A stretch of 64,000 nt of DNA from Pseudomonadota bacterium (lineage in GTDB: Bacteria; Pseudomonadota; Gammaproteobacteria; Steroidobacterales; Steroidobacteraceae). Below the pieces are notes generated by a model. That model saw nothing but the letters and a program-made list of their open reading frames with translations. It ran no database searches and had not been told where the DNA came from. Position numbers and translations under genes: made by a program. Location of the stretch: positions 1 through 64,000 of the forward strand of contig JAFEDS010000032.1 in assembly GCA_018241505.1 (NCBI GenBank), given 5' to 3'. Positions 8,493-18,287 of the stretch are shown here, piece after piece. How positions within the stretch are numbered: the first letter of the stretch is position 1; each line of letters begins with the position of its first letter.

Positions 8493-8966
8493 TCACCGGC
8501 AACCGGCCATAGGACCGGCGCCGGCGCCACCAGGAACGATCTGGACCAACCATCGTTTCTTAAATCGCGACAGAACTCTCTTCGCGAAATCCTGCGCCTC
8601 TGCGGCATTAGACCCTTCAGCAAATCCTACCGCAACTTGGTAACCCGGCAAGCCCACGTTTGTTGCACCAATCCCCATACCATCTCTGCGTATAATTCTT
8701 ATGTCCAATGCTCGGCTGCCACTTGTTCTCTCATGACCAACATACCCCGTATCAATTAGCCCACGCTCGGCGTTACTACTGTTATCTATAAACTCGAGGT
8801 TCTCGGCCGCGGCGATCGACTTCAACTCATCAATTAACTCCTCAATGCCTTGTTGATTTGACAGGCACATCTGCACCATTGAGAAGGGGCGCTTTCCTGG
8901 CGCACATCCGGCCAATAACAACGACACCGCGACGAGCGCGCAGGCCTGGGCTAATTTTAGATACAC
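8493..8966 (-). CDS. Small lipoprotein of unknown function
   Basis: 157 residues with a lipoprotein signal peptide: a basic start, then ALVAVSLLLAGC with the lipobox cysteine near residue 21. The mature part shows alternating charged and hydrophobic residues and no family I can name. It lies in the row of small minus-strand ORFs that follows the RHS gene, and its membrane anchoring would suit an immunity or accessory role. That role is inference from position only. Confidence 0.55.
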   Translation of the reverse strand: MYLKLAQACALVAVSLLLAGCAPGKRPFSMVQMCLSNQQGIEELIDELKSIAAAENLEFIDNSSNAERGLIDTGYVGHERTSGSRALDIRIIRRDGMGIGATNVGLPGYQVAVGFAEGSNAAEAQDFAKRVLSRFKKRWLVQIVPGGAGAGPMAGCR

Positions 8967-8993
8967 CGATGCACCTCGCGCAGTTCCTGGAAT

Positions 8994-9146
8994 CTAGTAG
9001 TTAGTTGGTATTCCATTTGCTGCGCCACAGCCATCCGAAATCATCTGATTTCTAAGCCCAAACCATAGTGCTCCGAAGATGTCATTCACAATACCCCAAA
9101 ACGATGACTCGCCAGGGACGCCCTCTCCGCTTGCAGTGAATAGAGG
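8994..9146 (-). pseudogene. Orphan C-terminal coding fragment, no start codon
   Basis: A 50-codon frame bounded upstream by an in-frame TGA at 9147-9149 has no plausible ATG. It encodes GESSFWGIVNDIFGALWFGL and ends NGIPTNY. Composition is coding-like and the C-terminal part is intact. It is best read as the 3' scrap of a protein tail left by recombination in the region downstream of the RHS gene. Confidence 0.35.
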
Positions 9147-9157
9147 TCAGCCGTGCA

Positions 9158-9364
9158 TTAGCGCTTTCCGGAAGCTATCCGGCGCCTCACTGAGTATACA
9201 ATCGCATCAACCAACCAAACAGCAAAAATCAGGATGAACATCACCGATAGCACAAGCAGGCGAGTTCTGGGGAACAAATAAATCCCAACGAGCCATACCA
9301 GAGTGATAGCCAGGAGAGCTAGACCCCAGTGAAGAGGCCGCAGCGGTGACCGGTAGCTCATCAT
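9158..9364 (-). CDS. Two-helix small membrane protein downstream of the RHS gene
   Basis: 68 residues, with two hydrophobic helices (LALLAITLVWLVGIYLF and LLVLSVMFILIFAVWLV) and a basic end. Start chosen at ATG 9364 (a second ATG follows directly) because GGAGG lies just upstream. It lies 59 bp downstream of the RHS stop on the same strand, the position where immunity genes are found in polymorphic toxin loci. Small two-TM proteins are a known immunity type. No sequence match is claimed. Confidence 0.6.
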   Translation of the reverse strand: MMSYRSPLRPLHWGLALLAITLVWLVGIYLFPRTRLLVLSVMFILIFAVWLVDAIVYSVRRRIASGKR

Positions 9365-9423
9365 TACCTCCGAGAAACTAGTTCGCCAGTGCACACCGTA
9401 ACGGAACCACGAAATCCTGAGCC

Positions 9424-12400
9424 CTAATGATGCTGCGCGAGGCAAATAGCCGCACTTGCACCTAGATAACCACCAATGAGGGCACCGGACACAGCGGCAG
9501 CTGTTGACGCACCAAGACCTATCGTACCCCCAACTTCAGCTCCGGTTGAGCCGAAGAGAGTCCCGCCGATTCGCGACCCCATGAGTAAGCCTCGTGGCAC
9601 AGTGCCTCCCCCGAGCCCCACACGAGAGGGTGAGCTGAGAAGATATCCTCCGATTAGGTTGTAGGCACCTCCTTCAAGCACGTCGGCTGCTCCGTTCGCA
9701 AACGCCTGCTGCGCATCTAACTTCGCTCCGGAAAGCGAACCGATTTGATCCACCAAAAAACCCAAGGCTCCTATTTGATCAGCCATACACTGATTGAAGT
9801 CGGCAGTTACCTGCCTCCCGTCCTTCTTCGGCTTGTCCTGATTCCCTTGTTGCGCTGCTCGTGCGGGCAAGCTCGGAACACTGTTGCGGGATCCCATTCC
9901 GAAAGTTTGGGTCGGGCTGGTCGACCAACTCCAACTGCCGTTCTGATGGGTTACCTCGCACAACTCACTCTCTGGATCACAAGCGACGGACCCTTTGCCC
10001 GATGTGTACTGCCAATGTCCTACCCCGCCGGGTTCGTCCGACAAAACCGTATGGGGAAACCCGGGAACATAGGTACCGGCGGCTGAACCATCCGCTCCTT
10101 CAAAACTCTCCATGTAGGGATCCAGTTCATCCCATGGGATTGAAGGAAGAGGCTCCGCGCTTCCCCCGCAAATGTCGAAAGCCATGTCCGGTTTGTTCGC
10201 CACCAGAGTGGCGATCGCTGGCCCCACATTTCCGCCGCAGTCCTTCGGTTTCGAAGAACTCTGCGTCAGTCCAGTCGGATCAGTCAAAGTAAGCGGCCGA
10301 TTGGACACGTAACTGTAGGGATTGCCACTCTGGGAATCCCCGATCGTTGCTCCCATTGGATCCGGCGAGAGAAACCGTCCGACCACCGGATCGTATACAC
10401 GCCCATTCATGTGGATGAGGTTCACGTTGTCCAGCATCTCATGGAAAGCGTCGGTGTAACCGCGGCGGGTAATGCCCGCGATTGCGGCGTAATCGGGGGA
10501 GCTCGAGCTCAAGGGGCCAGACCAGTCGCCGGTGCGACGATAGCCGTAGGCGGAATAGCTTTGGATCGTTGCGTTGATGCCAGCACTGTTAAACCAACGA
10601 CTGCCACTGCCGAACTGATCGGCTGTCATATACGTCACCTGCGTCCCGGACACAGTGGCGATATCGTACAGAATCTGAGTTCCGCCCGGCACCTGAACCC
10701 AATATTTGTTGTGGGTCTGGGCGGGCGTGACTTCGAGCTCATAGAGCCCAAAGACGTAAACCGTATCCTCGACCCCACTGGTGCCGTTGGAGACATATTG
10801 CGACACCTGCTCTTTGCGCTGCCGGTCCGGGCCGTAGGAGAAGAAGGCAGACACGCCGCCGGGTCCGTTGATCAAAGTCGGCAGGTTATAGGAAGCCCAT
10901 TGAAGGACGGACCCATTGCGCGTAGCCATGTTCCCGTTGGCATCATACGTGTACACCCCCACTGACCCCACGCTCGCGACAGCATGCTTGTGAGTGGCAT
11001 CATACGTATACGCATAGGTCGCACCGCCCTCGGTCCGCGAAGTGATATTGCCGCTGGCGTCGATGGCCACTGCGAGATTTTGGACGCCATTCAAGGTCGA
11101 CGTCTGCAATCGATTCAGATTGTCGTAGTTGAACACTTCCGTTGCGGACTGCAGTACGTCCTTGCGCTGGGCCAAATTCCCATTGACGTCCCATTGAAAG
11201 GTCAGATTGCCCAGATTGCCGGAGTTGCTGCCGTTTTCCGTGAGTCGGCTGTTGAGCTGACCGGTCACGGCGTCAAAGGCGGACTGAATCCGAATTGCCG
11301 TTGTCGTCCCCAATGTCTCGTCGATCACATGACCCCAGGAGTCCATGTCGGTGGCGCCCGAAGTCATTTTCCAAAACGTGGTGCCAGCCACGCCCCCGGT
11401 GTTGTTCGCGACCGATGAAACGTATCCGTTGGTATACCCGTACAGCACTGCAAAGGCATTGGCCTGCCCGGCGGCCAGAGGATAAGTCAACTGATTCAGC
11501 ATCCCGAGGGTGTTGTAGCTGTAGCTGAACGTATAGGTTTTGGTAGCCCACAGCATAGCGTGCGTGGCCGGCCGCCCGACCGAGTCGTACGTGTAGGTTT
11601 CGTCATCGCCGAGGCCGGCTAACTCCTTGAGCCGGCCAATCTCGTGATTGGCGGCCACGGTTCCCCAGGTCCACACGGACGTGCCTTCCGCTTCCACGCG
11701 TTGGGTCGTGCGTCCGAGCGCATCGTAGGTGAGCGATTGGGTCCACGCCGGAGCAGTGGTCTTCGCATCGCGCAGGTTGATCAGTTCTCCGAGGGAGTCA
11801 TATTGAAGAGTCGAGGAACCCCGGTCTGGATCCGACGTTCCCGTCAACAAGTAGCCCAGCGCATCGTAGGTCCAAGTCGTGGTGTTATTGGCCGGATCCT
11901 TGATTTGCGTGAGGTGACCTATGGGGTCGTAGGTGTAACTCGTCTTGGATACCCCATCCGGATCGGTCACCACAGAAAGCTCGCCGAGCACATCCGACTG
12001 CAATGTTGTGGTGTACGTACGCGGATCCTTCACCGTCGCTGTTCGACCCTGGTACGTGTAGTAAGTGTACTCCAGCGTAGAGTTGGAAGCGCTGATCGGC
12101 CGCGAAATGGATGTCACCCGATTCATCAGATCGTCGGCGTATGTCGTGTAGGACGGCGTCCCATTGTGCGGAAATGGACTGCTCTTGTGCTTCAGGTTGC
12201 CCAATGAATCGTAGTCGAACCAGGTGTCGACCCACTGTCCCCCGGCAATCTGCATTTCATCTTGGATCAACCTCTCGAGCTGATCAAAGTAGGCATAGTG
12301 CTGTCTGAAGATGGCATGTCCGGCGGTCGAGTCTTCTTCTTCACTCAAAATGTAAAATGAGAGTGGCGTACTGGCGCCGCAGTTGCTGGCACAGGCATGA

Positions 12401-15400
12401 ACCACATAGGCAGTTTGTGTGCCATCCGGACGCTGCTCGAGGGTTTTCTGACCCAAATCGTTGAAGCTCCAGCTTGTGGTGAGGAGATTGGGATCTTTGA
12501 CTGAGGTTAGAAGCCCGAGGTTGTAGTCATACCCCCTGACCGTGGGTTGCGTGAGTGCGTTATTGAGTGTCTCTGGCAATATGCAATGCGAGCCGTAAGC
12601 GGCCGTGGAGGTTCGCGCAGTCATGGCCGTGCCGTCGGGTTTCTGGCCGGTCACGGAGATCGAGTTCACATTTCCGCAGCCATCCGTGTAGGCCAGCGTC
12701 GTCAGGACTTTGTCCGTAGTACTGGAGGACTCGACGGTCTGACTATCCACTTCGCAGTGATTATTCGCGTTTACTGAATAGGCAGTCGAGTGCGTGAGGG
12801 TTGCACCGCTGGGCTGCGTCCGCTGTTCCGATACCGCGCTCGGCAGGTGAATACACCAACCGGTCGAGGAAGTGCCACCCACTTCATAGGGTGTCATGTT
12901 GATCACGTCAGTAAACGTGTTTCCGGTCCAGGGTGAAGTCGGATCCTTATCTACGGTCGTGACCGTAACCTTGCTGGGATTGCCGTACGTGAAACCATTC
13001 GTGCCCGCAAAGGTTGGCGCTGTCGTCACCTGGGTTATCAGTGTTCCGTCCAGAGTACCGCCGAACTCGTAAATAGATTTCACGCTCTGAGAGGTATATG
13101 GAAAGTACCGTTTGTTGGTCGCGTCAAGGGTCGCGTAGGTATTGGTATTCACCAGACTCTGATACGCCTTGGCAGCGGTACCCACCGTGATCGTCGAGGT
13201 CATACCTGTAAGCGGAAAGTTCTGGGAAAAATAATTGAAGGTATAGAGACTGTTCCGGCTGTCGATGGAGCGAATATAGCCGAAGCCTTCGAACCCTCGG
13301 CCGGCGATGTTCAACCGCGCCCAGCCGTAGAACTCGGAAATGGAGTACGTCCCGGTGTTTGTGATGCCATCGGACACCGTGTAGGACGCCACTACGTTGT
13401 CGGAACCCTGGTAGTCCTGTTCAGGATAAACGGCTCCCGAATTCTTGGTGTAGTACGTACTGCTAGTGAGGTGCGCGTAGCTGGGGCTGTATTTGAATCC
13501 AAATCCATCGGTGAACGAGGTGGCGAGATCCGGGATGACGCCTGCCCCGTTGTGTGGGAGCTGTGTCACAGTGGCGCCCGCGCCGGTAGGATACACAATC
13601 CCGTATTCTCCATCTCCGCGAGTGTCAACCACGAGGGACGCATTGTTAATATCGACATTGTTGTACGGAAGCGTGGTGGCAGTGAAGGGCCCCAGTCCCG
13701 TGCCTGTCGAATGGGCATAGCCAAAATGGCCGGAAGTCGTCGTGTCAGGCTCCACGATGTCATCGCGCCCGTCGCCATCCCAGTCCAGTGCCATGGGATA
13801 GATTCCGTGTGCAGCGACGCCTGTATTCACTGCGGCGCTGAGCGCATCAGTCGCCCCGGAGCGCAGGCACGTTCCGAATTGGAGTATCCAGTTACCTTGA
13901 GCAGAAGCAACATCCGTACATCCATCACCGTTGAAATCGCCAAAGAGAGGCGGGACCAGATTACTAGCCAAGCCCGTGGCGCCGTAGTTCAAAACGCTCA
14001 GAAAGTCATATGTGACGCTGTTAGCATCCGAGACATACAGTCTCCAGGCGAAACTGGGTGATGCGCATGTGCCACCCGCGAGGGAACAACTTTCGACATT
14101 CACAAATAAATCGAGGCGGCCGTCGCCATTAACATCGGGCTGGCGAACACGCGAGTTATAGTGCGTGTAATTGCCGAAAGGCACGAGCGTGAGCTTCTTA
14201 CACACGGTGCAGGTGCTGGAGCCAATCGTGGCCAGCAGCTGTTGAGCCCCGAAAGCGCTCCCTGTATTGAGCCGATAATAGATATTATCTGGCGTGGTCC
14301 AGCTGCTGCCGCTCGAGACCGCATAAATGAGGTCGTCGCGCCCGTCGCCGTCCACATCGCCCGTCAGCACGTAACCTGCAATCGTGGCGGGTGCGGGAAT
14401 CGTCGTGTCAGTGAAAGTGAAGCCTGCGCCCGGACTCTGATAGAACATCACGCGCCAGTTGCCGCTGGCGTTTTTGATCATCAGATCCATCTTGCCGTCG
14501 GCGTTATAATCGATTGGAACTACAGCGCCGCAGGAGGCCAATCCTGTGTCATACGGACCGGCATAGGTACCCGTGGTGCTGCCTAGCAGGTAGTAGCAGT
14601 GGCCGGTCGTGCGATCGCCGTACACAATGTCATCCACGCCGTCTCCGTTGAGGTCACCGACAATGCCGGTGGACAAGCCCCCCGTGCTCCCCGCCGTCGT
14701 AATCCCCGATCCCCACCCGCTCGATCCGTTCTGATAGGCAACCGTCGTGGCTGGAAAGCATTGAGTCGCCGAGCACTCCTGAATACTGGTCAGCGTGCTG
14801 CGGCCCGTGGTCGTGCCGCTGGTGAAACTTAGGTTGTAGGTTCGCTGCGCTACGTAACTGGTCCCATTCCAGGCGGATACTGTGATGATCTGCGCCAGAT
14901 ACGGCTCCATGAACTGCGCACCCGTGATAAACCCTGAAGGCACCGCAGCTCCGCGGGCTTGGTACGTCATCTGGACTTGATAGTTGGGGGTGCTCTGCAC
15001 GCCGACCGCGCCGCTGGGTGGCGTCGTATACGTAATGGTATTGAGGCGCATGACCTGGTTCGTCGTATCGTTCGTGTACACCACGTCCATATGGTTTCCG
15101 AACCGATCGGTGACCCGATTGAGTGCCCACATGATCACGGAGGCGGTACCGGTCGCGAGCAACGCCGAGTCGGTTGTATTGCCGTACTGATAGATGAGTC
15201 CATTTTTCCCGTGGACTTCAAACCAGGCGGGCCCGGTCCCGGCCGTACCGTGGGAGATTGCCAACGAGAAGTCTGCGACTTCGGTCTGGTACTGCGCTCC
15301 GTCCGCGCCATAAGTGGTACCAGCAAAGCTTCGCAGCTTGTTGCCATTTAGACAGTATCGATCGGCGGACGTTAGGAACACGTTGGCGCCTAGGCTATCC

Positions 15401-15861
15401 TGTGCCACGGTTTTCGAGCAGCGAGTGATTGATGACAGGCCGGCGAGCTGCCAACCAACGCCATACGGTCCATCGCCCGCGCTGCTGGAATACGTCAGCG
15501 CCAGCGACGGCTGAAGGCCAGCTATGCCGGACGGCGTCCACAGCGGAATGGTGTATTCCGCTGCTCCGGTCCGGGATACCGCAAAAGACCCGCGAGTGCG
15601 TCCGACTGCAACCACAGACGGAACAAAGGGGGCGCCTTCTGCAGACACGTCGAGTGGTGGGAAAGGCTGTTTGACTGGAGCGGGTGTCGTGTCGGTCGGG
15701 GTCGTCAGGAGGACTTGCGCAGTAACCTGCCGGGACCCGCCTGCACAGACAATTCCAATTAGAAGCACCATAGTTAGAGCAACTATGCTGCGTTGCCTAA
15801 CCGCGGCGCGCCTCGAGCCCCTAAATCCAGCAGCCGCAACATCCATGCCGGAACACTTCAT
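9424..15861 (-). CDS. Secreted SpvB / FG-GAP / RHS-repeat protein
   Basis: A 2145-residue protein. A Sec signal lies at residues about 25-49 (SIVALTMVLLIGIVCAGG, then VTAQ). A SpvB-type N-terminal region follows from about 80 (FAVSRTGAAEYTIPLWTPSGIAGLQPSLAL). Next are FG-GAP/VCBS calcium-binding repeats with DLNGDGVDD, DVDGDGRDD, DVNGDGRLD and DWDGDGRDD loops, then many YD/RHS repeats (YTYDPIGHLTQI). The RHS core (GRVYDPVVGRFLSPDP) is near 1810. After DPTGL comes a unique tail of about 285 residues ending in glycine-rich GxxxG segments. Such proteins build a shell that encloses and releases a C-terminal effector. The ATG at 15861 is preferred to an upstream in-frame start at 15909. No VgrG or TcdA-like partner is present in the window. 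Confidence 0.9.
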   Translation of the reverse strand: MKCSGMDVAAAGFRGSRRAAVRQRSIVALTMVLLIGIVCAGGSRQVTAQVLLTTPTDTTPAPVKQPFPPLDVSAEGAPFVPSVVAVGRTRGSFAVSRTGAAEYTIPLWTPSGIAGLQPSLALTYSSSAGDGPYGVGWQLAGLSSITRCSKTVAQDSLGANVFLTSADRYCLNGNKLRSFAGTTYGADGAQYQTEVADFSLAISHGTAGTGPAWFEVHGKNGLIYQYGNTTDSALLATGTASVIMWALNRVTDRFGNHMDVVYTNDTTNQVMRLNTITYTTPPSGAVGVQSTPNYQVQMTYQARGAAVPSGFITGAQFMEPYLAQIITVSAWNGTSYVAQRTYNLSFTSGTTTGRSTLTSIQECSATQCFPATTVAYQNGSSGWGSGITTAGSTGGLSTGIVGDLNGDGVDDIVYGDRTTGHCYYLLGSTTGTYAGPYDTGLASCGAVVPIDYNADGKMDLMIKNASGNWRVMFYQSPGAGFTFTDTTIPAPATIAGYVLTGDVDGDGRDDLIYAVSSGSSWTTPDNIYYRLNTGSAFGAQQLLATIGSSTCTVCKKLTLVPFGNYTHYNSRVRQPDVNGDGRLDLFVNVESCSLAGGTCASPSFAWRLYVSDANSVTYDFLSVLNYGATGLASNLVPPLFGDFNGDGCTDVASAQGNWILQFGTCLRSGATDALSAAVNTGVAAHGIYPMALDWDGDGRDDIVEPDTTTSGHFGYAHSTGTGLGPFTATTLPYNNVDINNASLVVDTRGDGEYGIVYPTGAGATVTQLPHNGAGVIPDLATSFTDGFGFKYSPSYAHLTSSTYYTKNSGAVYPEQDYQGSDNVVASYTVSDGITNTGTYSISEFYGWARLNIAGRGFEGFGYIRSIDSRNSLYTFNYFSQNFPLTGMTSTITVGTAAKAYQSLVNTNTYATLDATNKRYFPYTSQSVKSIYEFGGTLDGTLITQVTTAPTFAGTNGFTYGNPSKVTVTTVDKDPTSPWTGNTFTDVINMTPYEVGGTSSTGWCIHLPSAVSEQRTQPSGATLTHSTAYSVNANNHCEVDSQTVESSSTTDKVLTTLAYTDGCGNVNSISVTGQKPDGTAMTARTSTAAYGSHCILPETLNNALTQPTVRGYDYNLGLLTSVKDPNLLTTSWSFNDLGQKTLEQRPDGTQTAYVVHACASNCGASTPLSFYILSEEEDSTAGHAIFRQHYAYFDQLERLIQDEMQIAGGQWVDTWFDYDSLGNLKHKSSPFPHNGTPSYTTYADDLMNRVTSISRPISASNSTLEYTYYTYQGRTATVKDPRTYTTTLQSDVLGELSVVTDPDGVSKTSYTYDPIGHLTQIKDPANNTTTWTYDALGYLLTGTSDPDRGSSTLQYDSLGELINLRDAKTTAPAWTQSLTYDALGRTTQRVEAEGTSVWTWGTVAANHEIGRLKELAGLGDDETYTYDSVGRPATHAMLWATKTYTFSYSYNTLGMLNQLTYPLAAGQANAFAVLYGYTNGYVSSVANNTGGVAGTTFWKMTSGATDMDSWGHVIDETLGTTTAIRIQSAFDAVTGQLNSRLTENGSNSGNLGNLTFQWDVNGNLAQRKDVLQSATEVFNYDNLNRLQTSTLNGVQNLAVAIDASGNITSRTEGGATYAYTYDATHKHAVASVGSVGVYTYDANGNMATRNGSVLQWASYNLPTLINGPGGVSAFFSYGPDRQRKEQVSQYVSNGTSGVEDTVYVFGLYELEVTPAQTHNKYWVQVPGGTQILYDIATVSGTQVTYMTADQFGSGSRWFNSAGINATIQSYSAYGYRRTGDWSGPLSSSSPDYAAIAGITRRGYTDAFHEMLDNVNLIHMNGRVYDPVVGRFLSPDPMGATIGDSQSGNPYSYVSNRPLTLTDPTGLTQSSSKPKDCGGNVGPAIATLVANKPDMAFDICGGSAEPLPSIPWDELDPYMESFEGADGSAAGTYVPGFPHTVLSDEPGGVGHWQYTSGKGSVACDPESELCEVTHQNGSWSWSTSPTQTFGMGSRNSVPSLPARAAQQGNQDKPKKDGRQVTADFNQCMADQIGALGFLVDQIGSLSGAKLDAQQAFANGAADVLEGGAYNLIGGYLLSSPSRVGLGGGTVPRGLLMGSRIGGTLFGSTGAEVGGTIGLGASTAAAVSGALIGGYLGASAAICLAQHH

Positions 15862-16114
15862 GTGACCCACCCCGATTGTCCCAGACGCGTTTGACCAGGC
15901 CACACCCATTGCCGAAAGGACGCCCCGCTTCCACGAAAAGACCGGGCAAGGCGTTATCCAGTGGACATCAAAGCCGCACTGGGTGCTGCCTCAACAAACT
16001 ATCTGATTGTTAGTGTTTATCTTCCATTGCTGTCACGAATGTTCGCGACGCTCCCTTACGCAAACAACGGTAGCGCTCAAGTAACTCTTATGTCAATGCC
16101 GCTGCAATCAATCC

Positions 16115-16789
16115 CTACGGTTCGCCCCAGTTCCACGTGATCTTCTGCCAGGAGCCTGTCGAGAGATCATCGTCCAACACCGTGTCCAAGTGCGAATAGG
16201 CCTGCAAACACCGCAACGTGAGTAAATCCAGATTCTCATCACCGCTCGAGTGTGTAATCGTCCCCTGCCCGATCCGACCATCCGGCATGACGAACACCCG
16301 TAGCTCGATTGTCTGTCCCGTCGCACGCTCGGAGGCAAGGACGCTTGGATACAGTGCCTTGCAGTCGCTTCTGAGATCAGTGGGGTCAAGGATATGTGCG
16401 TCGCGATCGGGCGCCAGATTTTGCTCGACGGCGATCCGTGACTCGGTTGGCGGCCCCTCAGAGGCCGGAATTCTGAGCGTTACGGGCGGTACCCGCAGAA
16501 CCATCCTCCGCAAGCTGCTCAAACGGGGTCGCTGGAGGGGTCGAGTTTCTATCCGGGTTTCCGCAATGGCCAGAAGCGTCGTGACATTGACTGTGGGATG
16601 GCCTGGATTCACGTCCGGTCCGCGCGACGGATGAGAAAGCAAAATGACCCAGCAGACGTTGATCGCGACGGACAGGACGCCGGCGACAAGGGGTAGAAAT
16701 CCCTTCCTGTCGCGGGGAGATTGAGTGGGCCATGCGATTCTGACCGCCCCGTGATGCGAACGGCCGCCACTTATCGACTCCCGCGTCAT
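16115..16789 (-). CDS. TonB-like energy-transducer C-terminal domain protein
   Basis: About 224 residues: a single N-terminal membrane helix (PLVAGVLSVAINVCWVILL), a proline/arginine-rich linker, and a C-terminal domain with the TonB-C style IELRVFVMPDGRIGQGTITHSSGDENLD. TonB links inner-membrane proton-motive force to outer-membrane receptors; this copy lacks exbB/exbD neighbours. Start at ATG 16789 is preferred to a TTG at 16873. It is upstream of the RHS gene on the same strand with about 250 bp between them. Confidence 0.65.
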   Translation of the reverse strand: MTRESISGGRSHHGAVRIAWPTQSPRDRKGFLPLVAGVLSVAINVCWVILLSHPSRGPDVNPGHPTVNVTTLLAIAETRIETRPLQRPRLSSLRRMVLRVPPVTLRIPASEGPPTESRIAVEQNLAPDRDAHILDPTDLRSDCKALYPSVLASERATGQTIELRVFVMPDGRIGQGTITHSSGDENLDLLTLRCLQAYSHLDTVLDDDLSTGSWQKITWNWGEP

Positions 16790-17069
16790 GAATCTTGTCC
16801 AATAGCGTGTTTTTGGGACCGGCCCTCGCAACTTTTCAGAGTATCGACACCAACGGCGGGCTCGCTGATGCAACTGGCCGATATGTGTACCGCTCTAGAG
16901 AAATCCGTGACCGTACGTTTCGCTACGCGATTGTAACGGTTCGCGCCTAGCATCACGCCGCTATCATCGATCCCGAGTGATGATGCAGCCTTGGACGGAC
17001 TGCCTTGACCGACTCGAGTCCGTGGAGGTCGCAGCGAAACACGCAGATACTTCTCACCCATTCGAGACC

Positions 17070-17522
17070 ATGGCAACGCCGTCATGCAACACAGAACTTG
17101 AAGTCCTCGCCGCCGCTTGGCGGGATTTTCAGAACCGCACAGCAGTCAAGCTTTGCACCATCGAGACCGAGCGCCACTATCGAGCGATGGTCGATGTGTT
17201 GGACGAGCTCGTCTATAAGATCGGCGACCGACGGTCGCATCCGATGATGGGGCTTCTGGATATCGTGTCCTTCTTCGTTCACGACTACGAAGAACGCACT
17301 ACTGAGATTCCGAATTCTGAACGCACTCGGCCCCGAGTGAGTCGCTCGCCAAATCGCAGAACGCCACTACAAAAAGGAAATCCTCGCGAGCGCGTTCTTC
17401 GGAAAATCCTAAGAGCCGCTGTGTACCGCGTTTGCATCCTGCTGTTATCGAATAACTTCATGCTACAGGCGGAATCTTCAAAGACTCACCGCCAGCTCCC
17501 CCTTATGACCGGCGCGCTTTAG
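17070..17522 (+). pseudogene. HigA-type antitoxin, HTH portion destroyed
   Basis: Residues 6-80 (ELEVLAAAWRDF through GLLDIVSFFVHDYEE) match the N-terminal region of HigA-family antitoxins. These continue in intact genes into a Cro/C1-type HTH. Here the frame turns after TTEIPN into an arginine-rich, non-HTH sequence. In a neighbouring frame, fragments such as RFRILNALGPE and VARQIAERHYKKEILASAFF look like the lost HTH, separated by a stop. No HigB toxin gene is seen alongside. The 3' end overlaps the NlpC gene on the other strand. Confidence 0.6.
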
Positions 17523-18261
17523 CACGTGGCCTCGACGGACGAGCGCCGACGGTGACTCTTGGCGTCACCGGAAACAGCCGTGTATAGGTTCGCTTGCCGA
17601 CTTCGCCATCCGCTACGAGACCTTTCGATTCCTGAAAACGGGCGACGGCACTCGCCAATTCCGCACTATACAAGTCGGTCAGTTCCCCCGAATTATGTCC
17701 CAGTGACGAGAGTCGCTGGCCAATGCGCCTGATCAGGGGGCCGCGAGCAGCCGGATTTCCCGCGCGCAGTGAGAACAACGGCACCTTGGGAAACTGGCTT
17801 AAGGCTGCCTTGCCATAGTCAACCCCCGGGACCAACACACCCAAGTCCCAAAGTCGGTTCGTTGTATTTCCTTGAACCACACCGTGTCGGGTATCCATGG
17901 CCTCGAGGGTTTGATTCTGCCCGCGACAGATTACAACGTGCCCGGAGGGATGTTCGGCATGGGTGCCCGGACTGCGGATCAGAAATGCACCGGGCACAAC
18001 GGCGGCCTCCTGCCATCGAACTACGGTGCCAAGCTTGTGCGCATCCTCGGTCCAATAGCCCGAGTAGGCATCGTACCCTACGCCCTCTTTTCGCACGCCA
18101 TACGAGATGTTAGTCGCTCGGAAGAGGCACCAGGAGGCGAATTCCGCGCAATCCCACGGGCCCTTGAAGTTGGGGTCTTCGTAGTGCGCCTTCGCACCGA
18201 GGACGTAACGTTCACCCAGATGTTGTTGGGCAACTCGGACAATTTCCCCACCGGAGACCAT
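17503..18261 (-). CDS. NlpC/P60-like cysteine peptidase with peptidoglycan-binding domain
   Basis: Predicted murein endopeptidase or amidase. The catalytic cysteine is in GPWDCAEFASWCL (near residue 38) and the catalytic histidine in HPSGHVVICRGQ (near 107), the NlpC/P60 or CHAP arrangement. Residues about 170-235 form a PG_binding_1 domain (RRIGQRLSSLGHNSGELTDLYSAE, then AVARFQESKGLVADGEVGKRTY), ending in a basic tail. No signal peptide is evident, which is odd for a wall hydrolase. It could be exported as an effector or released as a lysin. It is 26 bp downstream of a lipoprotein gene on the same strand and probably in one operon with it. Confidence 0.75.
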   Translation of the reverse strand: MVSGGEIVRVAQQHLGERYVLGAKAHYEDPNFKGPWDCAEFASWCLFRATNISYGVRKEGVGYDAYSGYWTEDAHKLGTVVRWQEAAVVPGAFLIRSPGTHAEHPSGHVVICRGQNQTLEAMDTRHGVVQGNTTNRLWDLGVLVPGVDYGKAALSQFPKVPLFSLRAGNPAARGPLIRRIGQRLSSLGHNSGELTDLYSAELASAVARFQESKGLVADGEVGKRTYTRLFPVTPRVTVGARPSRPRAKARRS

Positions 18262-18287
18262 CGATCCATCCTCCTAAACTAAAACTT

